Assembly: GCA_013397455.1 (NCBI GenBank)
Contig: VYZB01000026.1
Span: 1,689,139 to 1,753,138, forward strand
DNA: 64,000 bases
Reading direction: 5' to 3'
Origin: Crotophaga sulcirostris
Lineage: Eukaryota; Chordata; Aves; Cuculiformes; Crotophagidae
Both the position numbers and the translations under genes were made by a program. The notes below the pieces were generated by a model. That model did no database searches. It worked only from the letters and a program-made list of their open reading frames with translations, and had not been told where the DNA came from. How positions within the stretch are numbered: position 1 is the first letter of the stretch; the number at the start of each line of letters is the position of its first letter. Positions 27,451-37,665 of the stretch are shown piece by piece.

Positions 27451-30400
27451 TTTTTGATTACAGATTTAATCAAGACGTCTCACCTCTTAATTACTGTTAT
27501 CTAAACTGGTAATTGTCTGACATCGCTTTCTTTTTAAAAAAGGACAAAAAAAGTATATCATAGCCAGCTGAGGGAGTGTTGCTTGTCTTAATGTTTTGCA
27601 TGTTATGAACAAATATATTCTATGTACAAGTTTGCGAGCATGCCTGTTCCTGGCAGACCAATCTACATATCAATTTACATAATTTGTGAGTATACTATGT
27701 ACATAGTTTTTCATAAAATATTATTAAGACAAACACTTAACTAAGAAGAGCTGTGATTCATTAATTAATTCCTCATGGAGATTCAACAGGATGAAAGATA
27801 AACAACACTAAGATAACATTAGCCCTGGTTTAGGCAGCCCTTAAATATGGCTTTTCAGGACTGGGAACCCGATGACAACACTCCAAAGAGATTCCATCTA
27901 CTTGTAGGACACTACATGCAGAGAGAAAGAGAATACAGTAACGTGTAGGACGTAGAAGTTTGTGATATTTGTGTTCTAGAGGCATAATTACTGTCAAGTT
28001 AGGTAAGAGAAGGCACTTTGAAGGAGAGTGACAAGGTAGACAAAAAAACCCCATATGATAACAGTTGCTGAGGTACGATAGCATTTGAGCAGGAGAATCA
28101 GGGAAGTAAAAATTTCTTGTTTATAGATAGTGAAAGTTAGCAAAATGGAGGCAGATGTTTAAATATGAAACAGGGAATGATGTGTTGTGAAGGCTTTGCA
28201 ATGTAGCTTTGATTTGACAAGACAGAGAGAGAAAAGGCAGCTGGGAGAGGGATTTAGAAAAAGGTGTGTCCACAGTCAAAGTAGAAATGACTTCTGTGGC
28301 AAGTTCAAGATGGAGAGACCAAGGGAACACAGTCTCTCCTACAGTTGGATTAAAGTCTGTATCAAAAGCTGATGGATAAAACCTTGGATCTGAACATATG
28401 ATAGCTGCCTGAAAATATTGTGGATCTAGGAACTGAACAGCTGAAGGATTAGCCAGAGGGTAGCTGTTTGCACCTATTGTCAGAGCAGGTTCCTCTAGGT
28501 GTGACCCCATATCACCACATAGATGTACCAGCCCACTCAAGAGCCAGAGAAATTGCTCTGGGGGGAAGTCCATTGAGCAATATTACTATACCCAGAGGCC
28601 AAGTTTACACCCAGGCTGCACTGTTTGGGGAATGATTTTCACTTAATGGTGAGAGAATCAAATCCATGAGGTGATTCAAGATGGGAGCATACAAAATGTG
28701 CAACATCAGGAAAAATAAAAAATAAGAAAAACCAGACAATTTCACCTGATTAACTAGAGGCAGAATAAAGCTGTACCATGTTTTTGGATTAAAAAAGGAA
28801 AAAGACGGAAAGGAGAAAGAAAAGCGCTTCACCCTCCAGAAGAAAAACTGAAGGAGATTTCCTTTGAGAATTTTGATTCTCTTGAATCAAGAGCTAGGGG
28901 AGGTAATTGAACCAAAATCAATTACTTTAGCTACTGGAAAGAGTAGGAAGTTCTGATAACAAATGTGGTTACAACAAATAAAGGAACTTGAAAGAGAGGT
29001 CATTTTAAAAGTCATAAAACAAGAAGAAAATGAGAAATCGTAAGATTTAATAACCATTTAGATTAATGGCATAGAGCCTCCTTGGAATGCAAAAGACCTG
29101 AATGACCCTACTAAGAACAAGCAAAAATAGGAATTTACTTGAACCAACAGAAACTGGATGGAGTTGTATTACAAGAAATACATCAAGAAACCAGAGGTTG
29201 TTAAATTAAAATTGGGACGGAAAAATCACTTACTGCACGCTTTTTCAAATAAAACACAAAATCTAAACCAGACAGCAGTTTTAGTAGGGAAAATATTTAT
29301 TTTATATTATAGGATGTGCCAGAGATCCCGAAATATGCAAGGTCAGAAAGTAGTAACTGGAATGATACATACTAAAAGCAATAATTCTGGAACAAATCCC
29401 TCGAGAAATTACTCGCATGGATTTTGTCCAGCTGCTGGCAAAAGCTTATGAAGTGGTTGTTTCAGAATCATTGCTGTACAGATGGTGGTGGTTTAGACCT
29501 ATTCTGTACTTTTTCTTCTGTCCTGATTAGTCAAAACTCTCACTAAAATTGATTGGTGAATGGATTACTTGAAGAATGACCCACTTGCTTTAGCCCCTGG
29601 TTTAGTAGTTGGATTAGTAGATGGATTCACAATCTGAGAAATTCAAAACACCAGAATCATTGTGCAATGTAGAGCCTGATGGCTAGGTTGGATCAACCAA
29701 TCCAGTCCAGTGACATCAGTATGCATTTGAAAATTTAATTGTGGAGTGACAGTAGATGGAGATGAATTTACACATAATAATTTCAGCTGAAAAATAAAGG
29801 AGGAGGGAAAATAAAATGCTGACTCATTTCATTTTGACATTTTTAAATATCGAATATTAAGAGAAATATTTTATTCATGGAAACATGAGAATGTAACTTT
29901 CAATATTTTTTAGAGAAAATCTGTCACTCTAATATCAAAACAATATTTTTTGGTTTAAAAGCTGCTTTTTTAAAAAAATATAAAGAAAATTGAATTAAAT
30001 TGATTGATATTAAATTACACAAGTGATTTTATTTTTAAGCAAAAGAAAAGTAATACTGAATTTCTCTTTTAATTAAAAAAAACCTGAAAAATTCCTCAGA
30101 TGTATCTGAACTAGGGAATTTTTTTTCCTTTTCATTTTCTTTCTTGTTACTATACTGACCTCATATTTTGATTTTTACTATGAGGCCGGACAGAAAAAGA
30201 AGTTAAATTTTGGAGTTTAAAGGCTATCAGCATGTCAGGTTCTCCAATCCACTTATTGGAGAGATCCATCACTTCTGCAATCTTCAAGTATTACTGAAGT
30301 AAAGTAAAAGAAATGCTTTAAGAAAGAGGGTGTCTTTTAGAGTGTGTACCACAGCACAGACAGGAAAAACAAAACACGGGGTAGTTTACAAGCAGTCAGT

Positions 30401-30877
30401 CAGGAGTACAGCTCATTCTTTTGGCCAGCAGTTTTGTTCAGTAAGTCATAGTGTCCAGGGAAGAAAAAAGCAGGCTTAATTTTTCTTTTCTATTGGCCGT
30501 GAAGTTCTTTGCGTATTTACAGAAAGGTAATTGTGTTTTTCGATCTGCTGGAAAGGAAAACAATTACCATGTGCCTTCATGAAACTTTTTCAATTATTAG
30601 AGACATTTTGGGGGGTTAAAAAGTGCCATAACAAATTATTTTTTTCTTTTTCTTTAGAAAAAATTCACTCAAATTAGTGTTATGAAGGGTAATTGTAGGG
30701 CTTGTCCTTTCCTCAGAAAGATTGCCTTTGGATTTTGCATCTGTGGGAAGATACTTTATTTAGCTTTGAATGCAATGCACAGTGCTCTTAAGAAGGAAAT
30801 ATATCTTGAGCCTTGGCAAAACTAACTGGCACAAGGAAAGCACATACTAATACATCTGTTTTTCTCCTGTTTTTCAG

Positions 30878-30963
30878 GTGGCCCTGTGCCATTCTGGGTG
30901 GGAGCTTGGATGGTCCAGGATGCTGTGTTTAACTGTCTCGGCAAGAGTGCTTTCTCCTTACAG
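30878..30963 (+). other. Candidate exon (86 nt, low confidence)
   Basis: A good polypyrimidine tract and acceptor ('ctcctgtttttcag', ending 30877) precede an 86-nt stretch that is GC-richer than its surroundings and ends at CAG before GTTTGC (30964-30969), a weak donor. Two of three frames are open. No homology recognised. Could be a non-coding RNA exon or a chance combination. Confidence 0.12.
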
Positions 30964-31235
30964 GTTTGCACAAGCCTTGACGTGCTATCGAGGGAGCTAC
31001 TCCAGAAATCTATAAAATGATGAGAGTCAAGGAGCAGGCCAGAAGGGAGTCATTATTTACTGTCTCTTCCAATACAAAAACTAAGAGGATTTAAACAGAA
31101 CTAGAAGGTGTTAGGTCTGGAAAATCAAAACAGTATAGTGCTTCACATAACTTCTGAAACTCAGAATATTGTGCATGTTAAAAATCTGTTTGAGTTAAAA
31201 ATGAATGGATCAAATACATGGAAGAAACTCCCCAG

Positions 31236-31299
31236 GAAAAAAAAAAAAGCAAAAAGCCAACCAACCTAAAAACCCAAACCAAACCAAAACCCAAACCAG
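31236..31299 (+). repeat. A-rich CCAAA simple repeat
   Basis: A run of 12 or more A followed by imperfect CCAAA/CCCAAA units. Low-complexity DNA. The open frame 31218-31496 begins inside it and is therefore suspect. Confidence 0.8.
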
Positions 31300-32699
31300 A
31301 CAAGGCAGAAAAGAGACTGTCATGTGGTGAAGATCTCTGTAGCCTTGTAAATTTTGCAGATTTATTTCATATTCTTCTGTGCTGTTCACTGCTGCAGACA
31401 GATACTGAGCTAATCAGCTCTGTCTTGATTTTCAGACCTTCTTACAGCTTTCTGGTCTTCGCTGATGGAAGGAATCGGACACTGAGAACAAAATAGCTTA
31501 TAAGAATAGGAACATCATGAAGAAATAAAGACTGTCCAATGCAAATTCAAAATGAATATAGGAAATCTTTTTCTCGTGAGCATAGTTGTACAGTCATTGT
31601 CAAAATAAGTTGTTGAGGCAAATAATTTCACAAGTTTCAAACAGAGTTAGGAGACGAATAACAAGAATAATCAGAACAAAAAATTCTGTTAAAACTTATT
31701 ATTCGGTATTTAAAACAGCCAAAAGTTATTCAACAGTGATGAAAATGTGGCCCAGACTGTCCTATCCTGTAAAGTACAGGTTGTTTAAAGCTTCATCTGA
31801 ATCTTCTGGTACTGACCAGCTCTGGTTAAAAACTAGAAGTACGACCGCCTCGTTCAGATTTCATGATCCTATAGGCATGTTTGTGACAGTGTGCACCTGA
31901 AGAAACTGAACAAAAAGGAATTGAAGTGAAAAAGAGCAGAGAGATGAGCTGTAGACAACACATAAAACAAGGAAAGGAACAATAGTACTTGATGGAGTTT
32001 TCAGGTGTCTCTGTAGCCTATATAAGACTTACCTTATCAGTTAAGTAAGACACTGAGAACTCAAAACTTATTCTAGTGTTTCTACATGTAAAGACGTTCA
32101 CTTTAAATCACACTTATTTCAGGAAAGAATCATTATTTTTGATCACTCAACATTTTTTGCAAAAGTGTCATTAAAAATTTCTTGTCTGTGCCTAATTGTT
32201 TCAGTACTTTTTTTCTCAGAGATCCCCAGGATTTCATCAGATCTTATAAACGAACATACCTAACCTTTGCGGTACCTGCGTACACATGCAAGATGTTAAC
32301 AGAAATATTATCACAGCATTTTCAGATTTTGATAGAAGCTCCACATCCATCAGTCCTCTTAGTGTCAAAAGAAACTTCCAGTGGCTAAACCAGATACCTT
32401 CCCAAACTACTGGCAATATGGGAAACATCTTTGTGCTGAAGTCTTTCTTCTATACAGAGAGCCCTTCAGCCCCTATTACCAACACTCCAGGTCGATTAAA
32501 TCACCTAACTGTTGCAGTCTCTTTTTGTGGGTACATAAGGAAAACAGGTTTACATTAAAAACAAACAAAAAAAGAAACCAACCAAAACCAAAACAACTTT
32601 TAAAATGGCTTAAGCATGAAAATAAGATGAAAGAACAAGCTTGTTCATAAAACATGGCACATCTCTCCTGTCCTTTGTCTCTCATTCAACAGGAATATG

Positions 32700-32820
32700 A
32701 AACTGGCCACGTCAGATTGGCTTAGAGGCCCATCTGATCAAGTATCATATCAGTTTAAATGATGAGTGTTGGATTCCTCTCTGAGAGCACAGGAGTAACG
32801 CCAGCATGTAGTAGCACTGA
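32700..32820 (+). repeat. Possible ancient amniote interspersed repeat
   Basis: The segment 'ggcccatctgatcaagtatc' (32727-32746) with its flanks resembles a widespread old amniote repeat whose core reads roughly 'ggtccatctagcccagtatc'. The likeness covers only about 50 bp and is from memory, so this is a weak call. Confidence 0.3.
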
Positions 32821-32951
32821 CATACTGTCTTATTTGATGGATAGATGCTTCTTTTTTTAAAGAAATCTGCTCTCTCGTTTTCATAAACAAAGGCTTTCAT
32901 AGGAAAATGGAAAAAAAACATCAAACTATGACTAAGCCAGTCATAACGTTT

Positions 32952-34803
32952 TGCTTAGGAAATATCTGCTGCAGGAGGAGCTGGAAGCCTTGGCCCAGTC
33001 CCAAAGAAACGACATTATTGGCATTAGTGAAACCTAGTGGGATGAGTCCAGTGACTGTTGTGTCATGATGGATGGTTGCAGGCTCTTCAGGAGGGACAGA
33101 CAGGGCGGGCGAGACTGGGGGCAGGCATTGTACAGAGCAGAAGGGCTGGAATGCATGGAGCTTGCCGCTGTCATAGCTGAGAGCCTCTGGGTAAAGATCA
33201 AGGGACTGCAAAAATGGTAATCTCCCAATCAACCCTGAATTTGTGCAGGATCTACTGTTCCAGTTGGACCCCTACAAGTCAATGGGACCCAATGGGACTC
33301 ATCCAAGGGTACTTAAAAGAGCTGGCTGATGTCATAGCAAGACCTCTTTCAATGATTTTTCAATGCTGTTGGGAATCTGAAGAGGTACCAGTTGACTGGA
33401 ATCTGGCAAATGTTGCCCCGATCTTCAAGAAGGGCATCAGGGATGATCCCAGTAACTGCAGGCCTGTCAGTCTCACTTCAGTGCCTGGTAAGATTATGGA
33501 GAAGGTTATTCTGGGAGCTACTGAAAAGCACCTGAAAGACAACACAGTCATTGGTCCCAGCCAGCACAGGTTTATAAAGGGAAGGTCCTGCCTGACAAAC
33601 TTAATTTCCTTCTATGACAGGGTTACCCACCTAGTCGACCAGGAAAAACCTGTTGATGTAATTTTTCTAGATCTCAGTAAGATCTTTGATACTGTCTCTC
33701 TTAGTATCCTCATAAACAAAATATTCAGCACACAGCTGGATAAACACGTAATGCAGTGGGTGAACAACTGGCTGATGGGTCAGACTCAAAGGGCCATAGT
33801 GAATCAGGTTTACATCAGGCTGGTGTCCAGTCACTAACGGGGTTCCGCAGGGATCTATCCTGGGGCCAGTGCTCTTCAATATCTTCATAAATGACCTGGA
33901 AACAGGACTCAGGGGTTTACTAACTAAGTTTGCTGACGCCACGAAACTGTGTATAGCTATTGAGGGACACTCTTGAGGGCAAAGAGGCCCTACAGAGGGA
34001 TCTAGACAAATTGGAGAACTGGGCAATCACCATTTGCATGAAGTTTAACAAGGGAAAGTGTTGGGTTCTGCTCCTGGGACACGGCAACCCTGGATACATG
34101 TACAGACTGGGGAGTGAGTGGCTGGAGAGCAGCCCTGCAGAGAGCAACCTGGGGATTCTGGTTGACAGCAAGTTGAACATTAGCCAACAGTGTGCCTTGG
34201 CAGCCAAGAGAGCAAAACGTGTCCTGGGGTGCATCAAGCATGGCATAGCCAGTTGGTCGAGGGAGGTGATTGTCCTACTCTACTCTGCACTGGTGACGCC
34301 CCACCTTGAATATTGTGATCAGTTTTGGGTGCCACAGTATAAAAAGGACATCAAACTACTGGAGAGTGTTCAGAAGAGGTCACAAAGCTGATAAAGGGTC
34401 TAGAGGAGAAATCATATAAGAGATTGAAGTCACTTGGTCTGTTCAGCCTGGAGAAGAGGAGACTGGGAGGGACCTCATTTTACTGTTTCCTCACAAGGGA
34501 AGGAGGTGGAGGAGGAGGTACTGATCTCTCTGGTGACCAATGACAGGACTTGAGGGAATGGCAGGAAGATGCACCAAGGGAGGTTTCAGTTAGAAATTAG
34601 GAAAAGGTTCTTCACCCAGCAGGTGGTGAAGCACTGGAACAGCTCCCCAAGGAAGCAGTCACAGCACCAAACCTGACAGTATTCAAGAAGCATTTGGACA
34701 ATGCCCTCAGACACATGGTGTGAATGTTGGAATTGTCCTGTGCAGGGATAGGAGTTGAACTCGATGATCCTTACGGGTCCTTTCCAACTCAGGTCATTCT
34801 ATA
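32952..34803 (+). mobile_element. CR1 LINE with endonuclease and RT remnants, internal deletion
   Basis: Plus-strand CR1 copy retaining three parts. First, the N-terminal endonuclease segment at 32952 to about 33213, read with stops as QEELEALAQSQ...DIIGISET-stop-WDES...GCRLFRRDRQGG...LECMELAA. Second, starting near 33240, the reverse transcriptase and C-terminal segments to about 34725. Third, the 3' end with 'gaactcgatgatcc' (34757-34770) and the ATTCTAT-type tail (34796-34803). The end of the endonuclease and the linker before the RT are missing, a deletion of many hundreds of bases relative to the family layout. At least two frameshifts and several stops show that it is dead. The tail type differs from the ATACTGTG copies elsewhere in the window, so it is another subfamily. 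Confidence 0.95.
33214..34391 (+). pseudogene. CR1 ORF2 reverse-transcriptase pseudogene
   Basis: The first open segment, 33214-33837, carries RT blocks: ELADVIARPLS (residues 36-46), FKKGIRDDPSNCRPVSLTS (71-89) and the motif-A region FLDLSKIFD (151-159). A frameshift near 33830 moves the next part ([14 protein letters not shown], then the catalytic box) to another frame. The box at 33929-33940 reads F-A-D-A: the second catalytic aspartate of the usual FADD is replaced by alanine. A third segment, 33960-34391, carries MKFNKGKC, the [10 protein letters not shown] block, [15 protein letters not shown] and [12 protein letters not shown]. The residues before about position 18 of the first segment belong to the deletion junction, so its ATG is not a real start. 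A non-functional transposon relic, not a host gene. Confidence 0.94.
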
Positions 34804-35774
34804 AACACATGACTTATTCTCATTTAAGGCTTATTCTTATTGAATCCATCTTTTTCTTTTTAATCTTCTCCTTTTTTTTTTTCTTTTGGAACTGACCCAG
34901 ATTTTAAATCCCTGTCAGAGAGCTGATGGTTTGTAAAAGAATCCATGAAGTATATTATAAATCAACGCAGGCCTTCTGTAACTGATGAGGATAGGTAGTT
35001 CTACATCAATATCATCTCACCATTGAAATAGTTAGTCCGATATAGATCTTTCTAAAACATTTTTTTCATGTGCTAGCAATGAAATTAAAAGTCTGAGCTT
35101 TTGATGATGGTTCATGATGCTCTTTTGTCTCATATCTATACATTGCTCACTAAAAGCTCGAGGCCTCAGCTCTGCAACATCCTATTGAGGAATTTAAGTG
35201 TGCCCCTATTCAGCAAAGCTTTGAAGTACATATTTATGTATTCCTGAGGTCAAAAGAGGGTAAGAAAATATTTCCTTCACATGGATGCTTAAACATGAAT
35301 TCAGAGTTCAAGTTCTTCTTAGAAACTGTCCAATTGGATGTGAATGAAACTATCGGGGAAACATGTTAATGAAAAGTATGCTTAAATATACTGTTCCCTC
35401 CTGTGGGCATGAATGTGCACCAGTCCAGAAATTCCTGTGTCTGTGGGCTGGTTAAATTAATTTTGAGAATCAAAACCATTAATGACAAGTTTCAGAAGTG
35501 TTGAAAAGATCAATTTTGGTGTTAAATGTTTTGATTTTTCACTTCAAAATGTCTTAGGGGAAAAAAATTATAGCATGAGTATTTTGATTAGCCCCAAAAA
35601 TATTTTCTGAAATATTGTGTCATGTAAAATTTGGATTTTTTTAAATGTCAATCTGTTTCTAAATTAAAAGAAAAAAACAGAGACTTTTTCAGTGTGCAGT
35701 TAATTTCTATTAAACATGGCAGAACATGGGGTGAAAGCGAAAGATGATTCTTTAGGTAGTTAATGTTTTGGACA
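34804..35774. other. AT-rich spacer between CR1 copies
   Basis: About 970 bp of AT-rich sequence with no recognised gene or repeat, apart from the short homopolymer-rich patch near 34855-34885. Confidence 0.6.
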
Positions 35775-35842
35775 GGTACGGTTGGACTCAATGATCTCAA
35801 AGGTCTTTTCCAACCAGATGATTCTATGATTCTATCATTCTA
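35775..35842 (+). mobile_element. CR1 LINE 3' tail fragment (ATTCTATG type)
   Basis: Only the last about 70 bp of a CR1 element: 'ggttggactcaatgatctca' (35780-35799), 'aaggtcttttccaacc' and three imperfect ATTCTATG units ending at 35842. Extreme 5' truncation. The tail type matches the copy ending at 34803 rather than the ATACTGTG group. Confidence 0.92.
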
Positions 35843-35933
35843 ATGTTTGAGGAGGAATATATTTTCACAACTATTTTTTGTTTCACACTAGAGAAATTCC
35901 AATACTTTAAAATTAAACTTCATCTTTGTAGAG

Positions 35934-37665
35934 TATTAGAATGGTCTGGGTTGGAAGGTATCCTAAAGATCATCTAGTTCCAGACTTCTTCCATGGCTAG
36001 GGACATCTTCCACCAGCCCAGGCTGCTCGAGACCACATCCAGCCTGGCCTTGAACACTTCCAGGGAGGGGGCAGCCACAGCCTCCCCGGACAGCCTGTGT
36101 CAGTGTCTCACCACCCTCATTGTGAAGAATTTCTTCCTAATGTCTAAACTAAATCTTCTTCCTTCCAATTTAAAGCCATTCCCCCTCATCCTATCACTAC
36201 TTGCCCTTGTAACACATGCCTCCCCATCTTTCCTGTAGGCCCCCGTCAAGTACTGGAAGGCCGTTATGAGATCTCCCTGGAGCCTCCTCTTCTCCAGGCT
36301 GAACAACCGCAACTCTCTCAGCCTGTCCTCATAGCAAAGGTGCTCCAGCCCTCTGATCATCTTCATGGCCTCCTCTTGCCCTGTTCCAACAGTTCCATAT
36401 CCTTCTTAAGTTGGGGATTTCAGAACTGTACACAGTAGTCCAGGTACGGTCTTATGGGAGCAGAGTAGAAGGGGACCATCACCTCCTTCAACCTGCTGGC
36501 CATGTTTCTTCTGATGCAGCCCAGGACATGGTTGGCCTTCTGGGCTACAAGCACACATTAACAGCTTATGTCGAGCTTCTCATCAATCAGTACCCCCAAG
36601 TCCTTCTCTGCAGGGCTGCTTTCAAACACATCATCCCGCATCCTGTGTTGAAACTGTGGATTGCCCCAACCCTGGTAGAGGACCTTGCACTTGGCCTTAT
36701 AGAAACTCACGAAGTTCACGCAAGCCTACTTCTCCAGCCTGTCCAGGTACCTCTGCATGACATCCTGACCTTCTGGTGTAACAGCTGCCCCACTCAACTT
36801 GGTGTCATCTGCAAACTTGCTGAGGGTGCGCTTGTTCGTGTTGTCTATATCATTGATTAAGATATCAAACAGCACTGGTCCCACTACGGATCCCTGAAAG
36901 ACACCACTTGTCATGTATCTCCATCTGGACATCAATCCATTGACCACTAGTCTCTGAATGCAACCATCCGATCACTTCCTTATCCACCCAACAGTCCACC
37001 AATCAAATCCATATCTCTCTAATGTAGAGAGAAGGATGTTGTGGGGGACTGTGTCAAAGGCTTTACAGAAGTCCAGGTAGATGAGAACCATTGCTTTTTC
37101 CATGTTCACTGATGTGGTCACTGCATCATAGAAAGCTACTAGGTTGGTCAGGCAGGTCTTGTCCTCAGTGAAGCCATGCTGGCTGTCTCGAATCACCTCC
37201 CTGTTCTCCATGTACTTTAGCATAGCTTCTAGGAGGACCTGTTCCATGATCTTCCCAGGCACAGAGGTGAGGCTGACAGGTCATTAGTTCCCAGGGTCAC
37301 CTTTTCTACCCTTTTTGAAAATGGACGCAATGTTCCCCTTCTCCCAGTCACTAGGGTCTTCACCTGAACTGCTATTACTTTTCAAATATTATGGAGGGTG
37401 GCTTGGCAACCCCATCAGCCAATTTCCTCAGGATGCATCTCATCAGGTCCCATAGACTTATGTATGTTCAGGTTCCTCAGGTGGTCATAAACCTGACCTT
37501 TCCCGATGGTGGGAGGGGTTTTTACACCCCTGGCCCCCATCTTGTTGTCCACTGACTCAGGAGGGGTGAGGAGAGCAATTGTCAGTGAAGATTGAGGCAA
37601 AAAAGTTGTTGAGTTCCCCAGCCTTCTCCTCATCTGTTGATATGAGGTCAACAATTGAGTTTATT
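35934..37665 (-). mobile_element. CR1 LINE, long minus-strand copy
   Basis: Minus-strand CR1 covering the region before the RT, the complete RT, the C-terminal domain and the 3' end. The 3' end is at 35934 onward ('gaatggtctgggttggaagg' on the plus strand), an older 3'-end type than the other copies. The sequence becomes unrecognisable beyond about 37665, so this copy is 5'-truncated before the endonuclease. It lies about 1.1 kb from the opposing CR1 ending at 34803, the two 3' ends facing each other. Confidence 0.95.
36100..37654 (-). pseudogene. CR1 ORF2 pseudogene (RT plus C-terminal domain)
   Basis: Read leftward, four broken segments follow one another. 37654-37415 is the linker before the RT (MRRRLGNSTTFLPQS..., later HKSMGPDEMHPEE). 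37262-36972 holds [32 protein letters not shown] and motif [10 protein letters not shown] (residues 62-70). 36947-36726 holds [14 protein letters not shown] and the catalytic box FADD, coded at 36804-36815 and intact. 36366-36100 is the C-terminal domain ([20 protein letters not shown]...[12 protein letters not shown]). Stops and frameshifts separate the segments, so no complete enzyme is encoded. The preserved FADD contrasts with the lost aspartate in the plus-strand copy. Confidence 0.94.

Larger units (their letters stand above)
27451..32699. other. Unique AT-rich DNA; long but unrecognised frames
   Basis: No recognised gene. Two unusually long minus-strand open frames (28121-28573, 150 codons; 27830-28084, 84 codons) match nothing I know, and the plus strand between about 27840 and 29790 has short protein-like stretches broken by many stops. 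An A-rich CCAAA patch lies at 31236-31299 and a candidate exon at 30878-30963. 29820-30180 is very AT-rich. Confidence 0.5.

Noticed and set aside
28121..28573. 150-codon minus-strand open frame as a protein-coding gene
   Set aside because: No recognised domain or splice context. With stops at roughly 7% of codons in such AT-rich DNA, a frame this long is not unexpected in 64 kb. Kept only as part of a low-interest observation.
33214..33837. 207-codon frame as a host reverse-transcriptase-like gene
   Set aside because: It is part of a CR1 LINE with a complete 3' tail, a deletion junction at its start and frameshifts after it.
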